A DNA stretch of 32,281 nucleotides, from positions 1 to 32,281 of the forward strand of contig LSSN01005404.1 of the NCBI GenBank assembly GCA_001970855.1. Direction: 5' to 3'. The notes below the pieces were generated by a model. That model searched no databases, had not been told where the DNA came from, and saw only the letters and a program-made list of their open reading frames with translations. A program made the position numbers and the translations under genes. Shown here one piece after another: positions 10,901 through 23,623 of this stretch. How positions within the stretch are numbered: the first letter of the stretch is position 1; each line of letters opens with the position of its first letter. This stretch comes from Smittium culicis. Taxonomy: Eukaryota; Kickxellomycota; Harpellomycetes; Harpellales; Legeriomycetaceae.

Positions 10901-13900
10901 GATTGTAATAGCAAGTACTTACACAGTATTCACATTTAAAGTTTTTGCTACATCGGCATTTTATATCTTGGAGTTTGTCACTTGAACTTCGAATTTGAAA
11001 GTGCAAATCTGATATTGAATGTACACTTGAGCTTGATTCTATACTTTCGATAAATAACTCTACCTTAATAGGAATGTCAGATAAGTTTGAAGTAGTTTTA
11101 TTTTCATAAAAATTATCTTTTATTAGTGAAAGCTTCACGAATCCACTAACTTTAATCATAACCTTACAACAATTGATCCAGTCAATAAACTCTGATGAAA
11201 AGGGGTAAACAAAAGTCTTTTTGGGGAAAAAAATATTGTTTTTTGTAAACTGGATAGGGTTTGATTCTTCCAGAATATATTCACTAAATAGATTCAAGTA
11301 TATAGGGATATTTGCAGTTCCTATAAGCGAATAACTAATTTTTGGGCTAGTTATAAATGGCTTAGTATAATTAAGGTGGGATAAATAGCTATGATGCTGG
11401 AAGTATTTATCTATGGATTTCATTTCTGAAAGCTTTCTAAAAAACTCATTATATGACCAACAATAAATTGCGCAGTTGTTTAGGGAATCAAAAACTTTAA
11501 CGCCTAGTTTGAGATCATTTCCACTGGATGTTATGGATTCATCGGGATTTGAGCTGTAATATAATAACCTTTGCTTAAAAATGTCGTCTGTGTCGATACC
11601 ATTTACAACCATGCCGGCATCTTTATGACTTATTGGAAACGAAAAAAATTTTTCTTTGTATAAAAACAAATGATATTGAACAGGTATTGAGAATTTTGCT
11701 GAAAAAATGTTTGCTTCTTTTATGGGCTTTGACAAAAGCAGTATTTCCTGAGCTAATCTATAATTTTTATCTTTTGACTCTTTTATATTAATATAAAGAA
11801 TAATTCTTTTAACAGCATTTTTGAATCTAGATTGAACGAAGTAATTATTATTGTTTTCGATTTTTTTAGATTTAGAATTTTCTGATGGCTCTTTACAAGT
11901 AGGCGCGTTTGATTCTATAAAATTTAGCCCATCTTTGATGTTTTGAAGATTACATGTAGCTGGATATTTATTATCTACTTTTACTTGATCTTTGTATGAG
12001 CGAAATGTATTTCGATTTTCTAAATCTGATTTGGAAAGATCTGAAGGATCTAATTGCTCTTTATTGGTTGAACTTATTTTGTAAGAAGAAATATTTAAAA
12101 TTTGCAGTGATTTGCTTTTACCGCTGTTTAAGCTACTGTAGCCATGATCCATTTTCAAAAAGTTGTTTGTTTGACTAATACAACCTATATCAACATTCTT
12201 TACGCGTGGTATTATAACCGATCCATCTGATATAAGCTCTTTGTTTTTGTTGTTACATACAATACTATTTAACTGAAAATCAGATTGATTTAATGTATAA
12301 TTTGATAAAAAATCCAAGAATACAGAATTATTGATGGAAATTCTTGAACCAAATTTCAAAATAGTCTCAGATATAACTAAATCTCCGTTTATTTTCAAAA
12401 TGACGCTGCTGTTTGAATTTATTTTATTACCAATTGGGGATAAAATTATCTGGTCATATCCATTGCTGTAAATTTTGGCAAATGGAAAGTCATTAGTTGA
12501 ACCACAAAGCTCTGTATGATCAAAATCACTGTCCAAATTAATGTTTAGTTTTATATCCGCTATGCTACAATTTGTACCTCCAATTACATTAAACCCTCTT
12601 TTCAAGTAATAAACTTTGGGAGTTTTAACAGGCTCTAGATACTCACTAGATTCTACCAAAACGCCGTAAAAATTCGCAGAATTTTCTAGATTTTTGTTTG
12701 GTATGTTTAATGGGTTTTCTAATAGAGAATCTTTGTTTGACTGAGTTCTAGTTATTTTTTGTAGATTGATAGGATCGACTTGATAATTTGGTTCCAAAAG
12801 ATTTTTAGGCCCTGGGAGAATATCTGAGTTTGAAATTCTGTGGTTGGACCTGCTATCAATCAAAGTTCTAGTCCTCCTTAATTTTTGTTCCCAAGGTAAG
12901 CTAAACTCCTTAATAAACTTTTCAGTTTCAACTATTCGATCTTGGATTTTTAAAATTTGGTTTGGCTCAGGAAGAGTTGAGACTTTTCCGATCTCTTCGT
13001 TTAGAAGAGGGATTTCTACAATGTTATTTTTTGAAAAACTATTTATCTGAGTTGATTGATTTGCTTCAGGGACATTAACCAAGTTAATATAATTGTTAGT
13101 AATGTTAATATTTGCTAGGCTTAAAGATTCATTAGATGAGTGAGATATAGGCTTAGATGAGTTATTACTACCAGGAACATAATTCAAATTGTTTATTGCT
13201 TGAGAATCTAAGTTGATGTTATTATTTTGTAATATTGAAACGTTTTGAATAATGTTTTGGTTATTAGCCAAGTCTGCCAGTTGTTCTTTAAGTAATTTAA
13301 TTTCTTGTTTCAATTCGTTTACAAGAGAGTCAGTCGAGTCTTCGTTTACAACAGCAACATTTACAATTTTTTTAGTTCTTTCGGCATAATTCAGAGTACT
13401 TAAGGTTTCGTTATAGTTTAAAGGGTTGACTGTGGCTATAAGAGAAGTTCTAGAATTACCGCCTAATGATTCCTTCAAAAGCCAAGTGAGAACACTATCG
13501 CGATAAGGGATATGCACAGGAGGTTTAGCTTTTATAGAGCGAAACTTGGATTCAAAAAAAGAATTACCAGGAGAATGATTGTTAGCTAAAGAAGGAGAAT
13601 TAGTGCTGTGCGACAGTCTTCGAGGTGAATTATGTAGCGAAGAGGATGCTGAAGAGGCAGCAAGGGCAGATGTGACTTTTGATAAAGTAGTTAGACTCTT
13701 ATTAATGCTAATACCCTCCCGCATCCTCAAATCTGTTGCGCCAGTTAAATGTATTTTTTCACTTCCAGCTAAATCAACAAGAGATATTTTTGATGCAGTT
13801 TCGATCAATGAATTTTTCTCCTCGTTGAAAGTTTTTTGGACCAACTTTATAGTGAATACTGCGTGAGAGCGGCTAGAAACGCTATTTAAATTGGTTGATG

Positions 13901-15057
13901 CAGTAACTCGTTTCTATTGATTACAGAGGATTAAATATATTAAATAATAAACTGTAAAGTTTAAAAATGTTAAATACTAGTATAAAATAGTGGTAATAAA
14001 TACCTCGTTTCCAGCAGTAAGAACATCCATAATTTCATTAACCGAAGACACAGCAGCAACTGTTAAATCTTCAATATATGGACCTAAAGCCGGATGTTCG
14101 CGGACACGTAAGCTTTTTTTAATTTCGCTAGGCGATAATAAGTCGTAAACTTTTTCAGAGTAAATTTCGTAATAGCTAACTTCAATGTGCGCTTTTTGAG
14201 AAGAATCGGAGTTAATTTCATCACTATTAATATAATTTAAATTACTTGTGAGACCATATGATACTTGATTATAGTCGCATTTTTTATTCAAATGTTCGAA
14301 CAAATCATGGCATATTCTTGGTACTATACCCCAATCATGTTGATTTTTTGCATAAATGGATGAATTAGAGCTACTACTTTCTTTATCACTATCATTATTT
14401 AAAGCTTTCAAGTCTAAATTGTGTGATATTGAGTGTGTAGAATCTAAATTTCCAAACATTGTATAAGTTTTTCCGCTTCCACTTTGGCCATATGCAAATA
14501 TTGAAATGTTGTAACCTAAAAATGCGTGCTCGAGTAAGGGCTTGGCCACTGAATTGTAAACATCTAGCTGAGAATATTTATAGATAATATTTGGGTCTCT
14601 ATCTCCATAAGGCCAGAATATGTTATCGAATGTATAAGTTTTTGAAGAGTTGTTAGGAAATTTTTCGGTGTTTTCATTAATTGAAGTAAATTGAATGTTT
14701 TGAAGTTGTGATTGTAACGTAGTATTTTTCTTTTGGGTTTTAAATATTGTCTTTGTATGTATGAGCAGCTTGTTATTGCCTGAAGGGGAAAGAGTTAGAT
14801 TTTTCTTTTCGTTTTCTAGTATATATAACATTTTATAGTTAATTCAAGGGTATTAATAATTTCGCTTATAAATTATAAATTATAAATTATAAATTATAAA
14901 TTATAAATTATAAATTATAAATTAACAAAATCCAAGTTTAATAGAAAAAATCATGCAGCTTTTAAATTATCCTAATCTTACCACTTATACTCAAAGGTCT
15001 GCAACGAACGGAAACAGTGATGTTGTTTAGTTCATTTGGAGGATTATTTGAAACCAT
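7997..15057 (-). CDS. Kinesin-3 motor (Unc-104/KIF1 type) with C-terminal PH domain
   Basis: Plus-end-directed microtubule motor for vesicle and endosome transport (family knowledge). Exons (minus): 15057-14982, 14815-14004, 13913-8772, 8593-8379, 8294-8186, 8119-7997, giving 2158 aa. Exon 1 supplies the first motor strand (VSVRCRPLS). The P-loop GQSGSGKT is at 135-142, switch I NSVSSRSH ends at 313, switch II DLAGSE is at 343-348, and IPYRDSVLTWLLKESLGG follows. Ser/Asn-rich insertions sit after the P-loop (about 148-186) and in loop 12 (about 380-430), the place of the K-loop. Kinesin-3 hallmarks are REHPALGPYIEDL, the neck NELKQEIKLLKEQL, PWEQKLRRT, a degenerate FHA-like region (about 727-834), LWLTPKAHELVIY (about 1505), GLQRMLQVSVAHNSGR (about 1685) and a PH domain in exons 4-6 (WTVKFVVVQKPFIYIYSDKK, RVEY, DLHCCIYSID). 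Stop TGA at 7999-7997. Longer than most KIF1 proteins (about 1700 aa). Confidence 0.95.
14867..14922. repeat. Tandem heptamer TATAAAT x8 inside kinesin intron 1
   Basis: Eight uninterrupted copies of the 7-bp unit TATAAAT. It lies within the 166-nt first intron (14981-14816) of the kinesin gene, between the GTAAGA donor and the CTAG acceptor. Copy number is likely to vary between strains, as for other perfect short tandem repeats. Confidence 0.97.
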
Positions 15058-16292
15058 ATTAAATTTTAAAAGTACATGAATATACAAATATAAGCTGAAG
15101 TATAAAGTCTCTTTATTTTAAAGATGCCTTATACGGAAAACTATCAAAATTGAAGGCTCTAATCTTGAATCCAACTTCGATAATTCATTTCACAGAATAT
15201 GGCCAATAGATGCCGTCTATAACCATCATGCATAATAAATTTTAAAAACTTCGAGGCTTTCTAGGTTTTCAATACGACTGAGTATCTTTACGCCCAATGA
15301 CTATTTCTGAGAAAAAAAATCAAGCGTCAGTGGCTATGAAATTTTGCTGTTGCATCTGTGGCCCTTCAAGCGTCTAATCTGCATTAATTTCTTTGGCCAA
15401 TCACTCACAAGTCCTTTTTATACCAGTGTAAAGTTTTGAATTAGTTTTTCCAATTCTGTCATACTTTTTAGAAAATATCATAGCCACATCATGATGTCGA
15501 TAAACGTAAATAACTTTAAATTTAATCCTTTGAACTAAAGTTTTTTTTTTTGTAATAACGTTAATATAATAAACATTTCTCAATCTAGATCATTTATAGC
15601 TTTTGAATTCAAGATGCATTTAGACATGTTTACCAACCTTTTAAACAATCTTTTATAAATACTAGATGACTTTGCACGTAAAATCCATATAGAAAAATAA
15701 TGGATTCAAATCATCATAACTGTATAAACTAGCTCATCAATTCTCAATTGAACACCATTCTAATGTTATTCTACTTAATTTTAGTAAATTATACTCTAGT
15801 TTCTTATTGAATAAATAGATATTTTCTTATCGTAACCCATTTTGCTCAAAATTAAAACGAAAACAAAATAATCATGATTAAACTTCAACGAAAATCGTGT
15901 ATATATAATACATTCGATATAACGAAATAATGAAAATAAGTTATGTTTAAAAATTACTACACAGGCTGTAAAAATTAAAGGATTATTATTAAGAAGTGTA
16001 ATTGAATTTCAAGCTAAATTCTTTAATAATATGCTATTAGTTTGTTCTAGAAGGATAAAAAATAAAGTGTCCTGAAATTTGCGAAACAAAAAATGTTCTG
16101 CACAAACTTTAAATGGCTTTAATAATAGCTGAAGCATATATTAAACCAAAACTGGAATTCCTGGGCCCCTAGTCGACGATAAGTAAACTGAACCAAGGAA
16201 CTCTAAGGTTAATTTAAATATGAAAATAACAAAATGTATTATAGATATAAGCTCTTGAGTTTAAAGTAAATTATTTAATTATAAATTGAAAA
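15058..16292. other. Intergenic region with decayed-looking patches
   Basis: Spacer between kinesin and uL1m. Stretches 15170-15570 and 16100-16220 have more G+C than typical spacer here. The minus strand keeps an open frame of 60 codons at 15583-15401 (MRNVYYINVITKKKT...), and further short open stretches continue with stops to about 15120. The look is that of an old pseudogene or transposon fragment, but no diagnostic motif was found. Confidence 0.4.
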
Positions 16293-17753
16293 TTAATCCT
16301 CACTCTTTTTTCCAGATTTAGCATGAGATAATAGAGAATTCATGAGTGCATCAATATTTTCTATAGGAATTACAAACAATAAAATTAAATTTAGAAATAA
16401 AAAAATTTTGGCGTTGATCTTAAAATTTATTAACATAAATATAAAGGCTGCTTTTCCAGTATAAAAAAAAGCAAACGGGAATTATAATAAGATTTAGATA
16501 ATGAAACTACCTTTTATCTGGCTTTCTTCAAATGATACCTAGTAGTTTTATGGATCGATATATATTTTAATTTATTGATTTTAGATATAATAATATATTA
16601 ATACTTACTTTCGCAACTCCTATAAAGTTTAAAAATAAAGAGAACATTAAACCACTGATAATAACAAAAATAAATATAATTTAAAATTCTCATAAAATAT
16701 TTAAAAGTACCTGCATGCACAACAAATTGTTTATCAGCTTTGAATTCAAATGACTTTTTAGCATATAAAACAGCATTTTTTATGTCATCAGTAACGTTTC
16801 CTATATTTATAAGGTTAATAATTAGAATTATTTAAAACGTAGAGCTATCTCTTAATTAACTATTTCAAGCTAATGTACCTTTGTTAACTGTTGGCATTAG
16901 GCCTTTAGGACCAAGTAGTCTAGCGATTTTAGCTACTTGTGGAAGTACTTCGGTTGTAGAGATACACTTATCAAATTTCAACTCACCGCTTTTTATCTAT
17001 AAATTTATAAAATTGGAATAAATATAAAAAAGATTTTTTATAGCTCTTTAAAGAGTATATTTTATAGTATTTTATAATAAATTTATATTGTCTTACTCTT
17101 TCAATTAACTCTTGTGATCCGACAAGATCTGCACCCGCCTCCTTTGCTTCTATCGCTTGTTTTCCCTAATTTAATAAAAAAAATAAATCAGATTCAATAT
17201 AAGGTAAAAACTAGTAATGAAGCTTAATTTCAAAAGAAAAAATTAAAATGATTTACCTCAGCAAATACAACCAAGAATTCGCTCTTCATAAAAGCATTTG
17301 GCATTATAAATGAGCCTCTTATTTGATGTTGACCTTTATCTGGTCTGCATTTTAAATGTAATTCGAGAGTGCTGTTTTTATTTCCTGCCTCTATAGCCTA
17401 ATATTTAATTATTCATTAAAGATTTTTTTTAAAAAAAAAATCGATATAAGCAAAATTATATTACTAGCTTATCAAAAGTACCTTTAAAACGTTTATAGCT
17501 TTATCTAGTTCAACATAACCTTCGTATTCATCGACCTTCTTTTTTTTTGACGCATAATTTCTTACGCTCAAATTCTATTATTAAAAAATTTAGTTATTTT
17601 TGTTTTTTTAAAATCTAAACGACAATAGTAATCAAAATATAATATAATTTGAATATATAACAATATAACGAAAATAATATAATTAGATTATACCGTAGCT
17701 ATTTTAGATAGCCCAGAAATTTCTTTTGTTCCAGATCTTAAAATTCGAAGCAT
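16293..17753 (-). CDS. MRPL1: Mitochondrial large-subunit ribosomal protein L1 (uL1m)
   Basis: Component of the L1 stalk of the mitoribosome large subunit. Nine exons (minus): 17753-17694, 17574-17482, 17397-17257, 17165-17097, 16996-16879, 16800-16711, 16619-16609, 16538-16511, 16360-16293. They join to exactly 226 codons (225 aa plus TAA). All eight introns are 70-150 nt, begin GT and end TAG. The N-terminus MLRILRSGTKEISGLSKIAT with RNYAS at about 25-29 fits a mitochondrial presequence and cleavage site. L1 signatures run in order: ELHLKCRPDKGQHQIRGSF, VVFAE, AGADLVGSQELI, KFDKCISTTEVLP, the hallmark ARLLGPKGLMPTVNKGNVT, then FKADKQFVVHAGVAK and VSFEESQIKENIDALM. The C-terminus is short. 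Bacterial L1 is about 230 aa, so length is normal. Confidence 0.94.
16609..16619 (-). other. MRPL1: 11-nt microexon (exon 7) of MRPL1
   Basis: GAGTTGCGAAA lies between a TATAG acceptor and a GTAAGTATT donor. With the leftover G of exon 6 it encodes G-V-A-K, exactly the residues needed between VVHA and VSFEESQIKENI in an L1 protein. Skipping it would shift the frame, because 11 is not a multiple of 3. Confidence 0.85.
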
Positions 17754-18446
17754 TTTGTTACTTTAATCTTTAAATAAGCTTAAAGGATCGTGCAATTTTA
17801 ATTAAACTCAAAAAAATAAAGTGTTCTAATTCAGAATACTATTGTTTCGATCTGATATCAAAAAAAAATATTTGTAAAGCTTTACCACTGATTTAATTTT
17901 TAAATTCTATCAATATCCTATCATACTCTTTTTATTGGCTGATTATTAAATCTTTTTTTTGCTATGATAATTTGCCTATTATTCCTATTAATAAATACAA
18001 AATTGAAATTTGCCATCCCATTCGTTCAATATTATAACTACAACTTTCTTATACGTTTACTATTCTTTTAAGGGCAACCAATTTCGCGAAAATTATCGAA
18101 AAATTTATCACAGACTTAATCGAGGTGTGGCGCTTTTCTATAAATTTTTTTAATGTTCATAAGCATACTTTACAATTTTTAAATCCTACTAGAAAATTAC
18201 ATTGAATATTTGGTCATACACAACTAATATCTGTATTTGATTCAAATTAATAACTATAGTCTATAGTAAATTTTTTCCCGCTATTCACAAGAATAACCCA
18301 TATACTCGAGTATCTTACTCTAGTAATTATATACTACAAGCAAGATTTAGTGATAATTTAAAACCGCTAATTAAATAAACATCGAATTGAATACAATCTA
18401 CAGCCAATAGTCTTATCAAATCCACATAAAAAAATCTTTATTTTAG

Positions 18447-18634
18447 CTCTTTGGCGGGCTGTAGACTGTTTTTGGCCTAAAAATATATCCAACTGCTTTC
18501 AAATAATATACTTAAATTCTGAGAATCGTTAATATACTGGTATATTGTGATTTAATAACAAATAATAAATAAAATTATATATCGTAAACGAATAAATAAA
18601 TTGATTTTTTCAAAGAGTGTTGGACGGGAAAGGG
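18447..18634 (+). mobile_element. MITE-like element, copy 3
   Basis: Same order of conserved blocks as the copy at 2432-2622: left end CTCTTTGGCGGGCTGTAGACTG, then TTTTTGGCC, CCAACTGC, TTAAATTCTGAG, AACGAATAAATAAATTGAT and right end GAGTGTTGGACGGGAAAGGG. Length 188 bp. The left terminus has diverged (CTCTTTGGCGGG for CCCTTTCCCGCG), so the copy is old. Confidence 0.7.
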
Positions 18635-20908
18635 TCAAGAAAAAAGTTCCACTTCTCTTATTGATCACATATTTTTAAAATCGTTATCTGATAACACGCT
18701 TTTTATTAATTTAAAGCTTTTTGCAACTAAAATGGATTTTTATTTGGATTTTTGTTTTTGATATAAAAATCCATAACTCAATATATGATACGCTTTTAAA
18801 TAGAATTATTTATTATAAATTCAATAAGAAACTTTTACTGACTATAAATAAACCGATTTAGTATTAATATGCACATTTTTTGTATGCATTTAATTTTAAT
18901 CCCTTGAATAATTATAATTCACTAATACTTTAGTATTTAACAATCCCTTGATATTATAATTTGATTGATAATTCTAGAGAAAAAAATATTGCTTACATCT
19001 TTTGGAAAATAAGCTAGGCTCGAATGTGATAATGAGTTAGCACATAAAAATCAATAAAATGCCTAAATCTTAGCATATGGTTAATAATTTTCACTAAATC
19101 AAATCGATTCTTATTTCATATTTAAATTGAAACCTAATACAGTGCAGAAATTTCAATATGAATTTTATTCATTAAAATTCATTTAAACAACTTTTGCTTT
19201 GAGATAGATTATATAGATTCTTTTTTTTAATACTTTGTATTATTTTTTTTAATGGAATTGAATATAAAGATGGTTTTTATGTATCTATATTTAGAATAAG
19301 ACTGTTTTTATTATTATTTAATATAAATATGCATTTTATTATCTAAATAGAGAAGATAAACTGAATTAATGGTAAATTTAAAGTATTATACCTAATTTGA
19401 ATAAAAATCCTTTACTTAATACATTTTTTATTCTTTTATGTGCACAATTTTGTAAAAAAAACCCAAAAATTATTCAAATAAAAATCAATTCTTAAATCAA
19501 TAATAATATTTGGTTGTAGCTATAAATCAATTATCGTGATTTATACTATTCAGCACTTAGATATGAAATTTTAATATCTATAAACTCTATTAACAAATAA
19601 TCGTCTCAAAATGCTCCTACTTGGATCAAGTCAGTCTGATGTAAATTCAATGCTGGAATTTTAGCTTAAACGACCTTGGTGGCTCTTTTTATTGTAAAAT
19701 AGCTTTCAATACACGACTTTCTTCATTGTTAAATGTTGTTAATAACAACATTACGATAGATTAATCAATTATTTATCTGATAAAAAAAATTAATTTAATT
19801 TTCGTAAATTTTCTAATTTTCACAAATCTCATATTAAGTTATATTTCAATTTTAAAAATATACCTTTATTATCCTTTATTAAATTAAAATTTTTATGGAA
19901 AAAGTGATAGCTAATAAAACTCAAATACTTCTTATTGAGCATAATTAATTTTGAATCAAGATAACAGTATAATTAGTTGAGCTACTCTGAAATTTTACTT
20001 AACCTTCGAAAGTTTTAAATGGATTAATATTATGTATAATAAATATTTTTATTTTACATTTTCATACATATAATTTCTATTTTTAATAGCTATTTATGTG
20101 ATAATAATTAATATAAAATGTATAAAATGTTTCTTTATATACTACTTTATTAGGGATTAGTAATTAAATAATATCATTAAATTTGAGTATTTTAGCAAAA
20201 GTTTTGAAATTTTTTTGTTAAAACAAAAATAAGGAATTTCGTTTTAATTATTAGAGTGTAAATTATTGTAAATATATAATTTAAACTGTACAGATAAACT
20301 TGTGCAAATTGTAATTTTTCCTAAAGCATAAATTAATCTAAAAAAATGCGCTGATGGAAATTTCACTGTAATAAAAACAAAATGAAAAAAGCATATGTTT
20401 TATCTTTATATTTTATGCTTTGTTTAATAAAAAAAACCAATTGAAAATAAATGCTTTATTTTTAATATTTCGAAAATTCTTATATATTTGTTCCAATTAT
20501 ATGAATCAGAAAACTTCCAAGGAACTTTATTTGGTATAAAAATTTCCACATTATACACATTCCGCTATAGATACTTTTAAGCTATTATTTAAACTGAATT
20601 CAATTAAAATATAAACTAATTTATTACAATACAGTCGTAGAAAATTCAAAGATATGAAAGTAAGTGATACATTTTATAATTATGAATTAAAGGTTGTATT
20701 AAATTTTTTATCGATGTATGAGCACTTATTTATATTCTTTATTTGATCAAAAAATACATGAAAAGAGTATTTATTTGAAGATTTCTTGAATTTATATTTT
20801 ATCTATATTATTTCACAAGTTATAAATCGCAATATTAAAATGAAAATTTAAGTCATTGAGCTAACTTTAGAACTCAAAAAAATCTATCATTGTATAAATT
20901 ATATTTCA

Positions 20909-21096
20909 CCCTTTCCCATCCAACACTCTTAAAAATAACGAAACTATTTATTCATACGTGATTTAAAAGCTACTTTATCAATTGATAATATTCAACAGTA
21001 ATTCAATAATTAGATGTGTCTTGCAATAAAGTTATAATAATTGAAAACATTTGACTATATTTGGTAGATAATAAATATCCCACCGCCCGTGAAAGG
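20909..21096 (-). mobile_element. MITE-like element, copy 4 (inverted)
   Basis: On the plus strand it opens with the right end CCCTTTCCCATCCAACACTCTT and closes with CCCACCGCCCGTGAAAGG, the complement of the CCTTTCACGGGCGG left end seen at 2096. Length 188 bp, reverse orientation relative to the other copies. The interior has drifted, but CTATATTTGGTAGATAATA keeps the AGACTATTTTTGG-type block in complement. Confidence 0.7.
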
Positions 21097-23623
21097 ATTA
21101 AGTTGATAATTAATATAAATTTTTAAATGAAAATATGTAACTTCTCGCAAGTAATATATTATAAACTGTAAAAAAATCTGTTTAAAAAAATCACCATACT
21201 TATAAATTATGTTTTGTTTTTAAATTATACATAATTTGAGTTATATTTATAGAAAAGTGAAATTTTTAAATTATTTTGTTTAAAAATTGAATAATTTTCC
21301 CTTTTTATTTTATCCTGGTAAATGTTAGTAGATCTATCGTCTATATTTATAATTATAAGCCTCATAAACATTATAATTTTTCTAATTTAAAGAGGTAAAT
21401 GTTATTTAAATTTATAATATTACTACAATATGCTAATAAATATACATTTATAGTTTTGGAAAGTTGTATTAATTCAATTTATTTTCCTGGCCCTTTTTCT
21501 TGAATTGAGAAATAAATATATTTTAATAATCCTCATAGGGATTCAATACTTACTATTGTAATAAAATTGATTTCTAATGCTCTCAGCAGTTCCAGAGAAA
21601 ACGATAGTATTATGTAATCATCTACTAATATTATACATGTTTGTCTTTATTTTAAATTAAAATAAATTCATAATTTTTATTATTAACGCAAAAATTATAA
21701 TATATATCTAACAATATTAAATAATAAATTTTTTTGTTTTTTTTTCAATAGTTTTTAATATAAATTTTAAAAATTCTATTTCAATTCTATTTTTTGATAA
21801 ATTAGCTTTTATGCAAAAAATGTATCGATATGTTAAAAATTGATTTCTTTGGTTTTCAACCCATAATATTATTATTATTTTCTATTTAATGTTTATTAGA
21901 TTAATAAAAATTTTTAATAAAAGGTTCATAATCTTTATAATAAAAATCATATCAATTTAATTATAAAATTTGTGCAGAGCCTATTCCTGAGATTTTTTAA
22001 AAATGATTCACTATTGCACCACTAAAATCAATAATATCGCTGTAGTAATAATTTTATTGTTTTATACTTAAGAAGATATAAATTTAAATATTTGAGTATA
22101 CAGAGACGATTAAATTCGCAGTCTAATTCAATATTGTGCTATTTGAATTGTATATAAAACATGAATAAAGCATAAAAATGAGTTTATTAAAGAATTCCCT
22201 TGTATTTAAAAGCAATGTATTCAAAGATTCTCATGTTAATATAATAAAATCGACGATTTTTTCAAGTTAGCTATTTCATAATATATATTCGATTGGAATA
22301 AATTTTGCTCAAAATATGGTTATTATAATCCGAATAGGCTTTTAAAAAAAATTGTCTTAAAGAATACAGTAAAGGAAGCTTTGCTAAAAATTAATTATAA
22401 AAGTAAAAAAAAAGGGTTGATAACGAATCTAAAACTAATAGTATTACCATTTAATTAGTATATTATGTTATAATAAGGCTGTATAAGTCTTGATTTACAT
22501 TAGAGCAGTATAAAATTTATTTTAAATTACAAATTTTGGATAAATACTGATTGATCTATGCTAATTCAAAATTTTAGATCTTTGAAGTGTATAATATGAG
22601 AATAAAATAAATACTTATATAACCCGATGAAGTGTCTAAATACCATTCAGTATTATAGAATTCTATTATGAAAATTTTTAAAAGTATTAAATTTTAGGAT
22701 CAAAGCATCTTTTGAAATTTCTTAATTGTATGATTTTTTATGTAAAAAAAATATAATTTAAATAAATCATATTCAGATAGTATTTATAAGAAATAATATA
22801 TCAATTAAAATTTGGAATAATATTGGAATCTAAAAAATGGCCTTAAAAAAAGGAATTTAAATGTACTTTTTTACTTTTATATAATCTAATAAAGGTAGTG
22901 AGTACAGAACATATAAATAGAATCCAAATATATAGGATGATTTAATAAAGTTATAATTTAGCCAAGATGTCTATTTTTGAGTATTATTGAGACATTTTAT
23001 TAGGTATCAAATACGAATTTATTGCTAAAAATGCCAATAGATCAATTAAAAATACACAAATAATAGAAATTCTGCAATTTTTAAACTGGATATGAGCGTA
23101 TATTCTAAAGATTTAGAATTAGATAGGTAGAATTAAAAATAAGAAGTTTCTACGTTTCATGAATAACCACTTATAATAAACCAAAAAAAAAAGTAAATAA
23201 CTTATTCTATATTTAATTAGCTAAAAAAATATTTAAACGAATAAAATTAATTTTTTTAAATATATAAAAAGTAAAAAAAAACACTTTAGTATAAATTAAA
23301 AGTAATAATGAGATTAAAATGATAGAAATACCGGTAATTATTGGTACCGGATCTCAATTAACAATGATAAAAAAAATACTAAAGGAAGAAAAGACCAATT
23401 CATTAATTATAAAAACCTAATCTTATAATGGTAACAGCTAATCCAAATAAATGTAAAAATTTACTAACGCACACAAAGTAATTCTTATCAAATTTTCTTA
23501 TTATAATACTTTTTCAATAATAATTGATCAAATTTTTGATATTATATTATGAAATAGTTTTTTTTTTTTTTCATTTCCAAAATTAGCTCCAGAAATTGTA
23601 AAAATAATTTTTTGAAATATTTA

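Noticed and set aside
9304..13866. Several plus-strand ORFs opposite kinesin exon 3
   Set aside because: Antisense shadows of a strongly supported kinesin coding exon.
23320..23365. ACCGGTAATTATTGGTACCGG patch as a possible element terminus
   Set aside because: No matching partner sequence was found elsewhere in the window.
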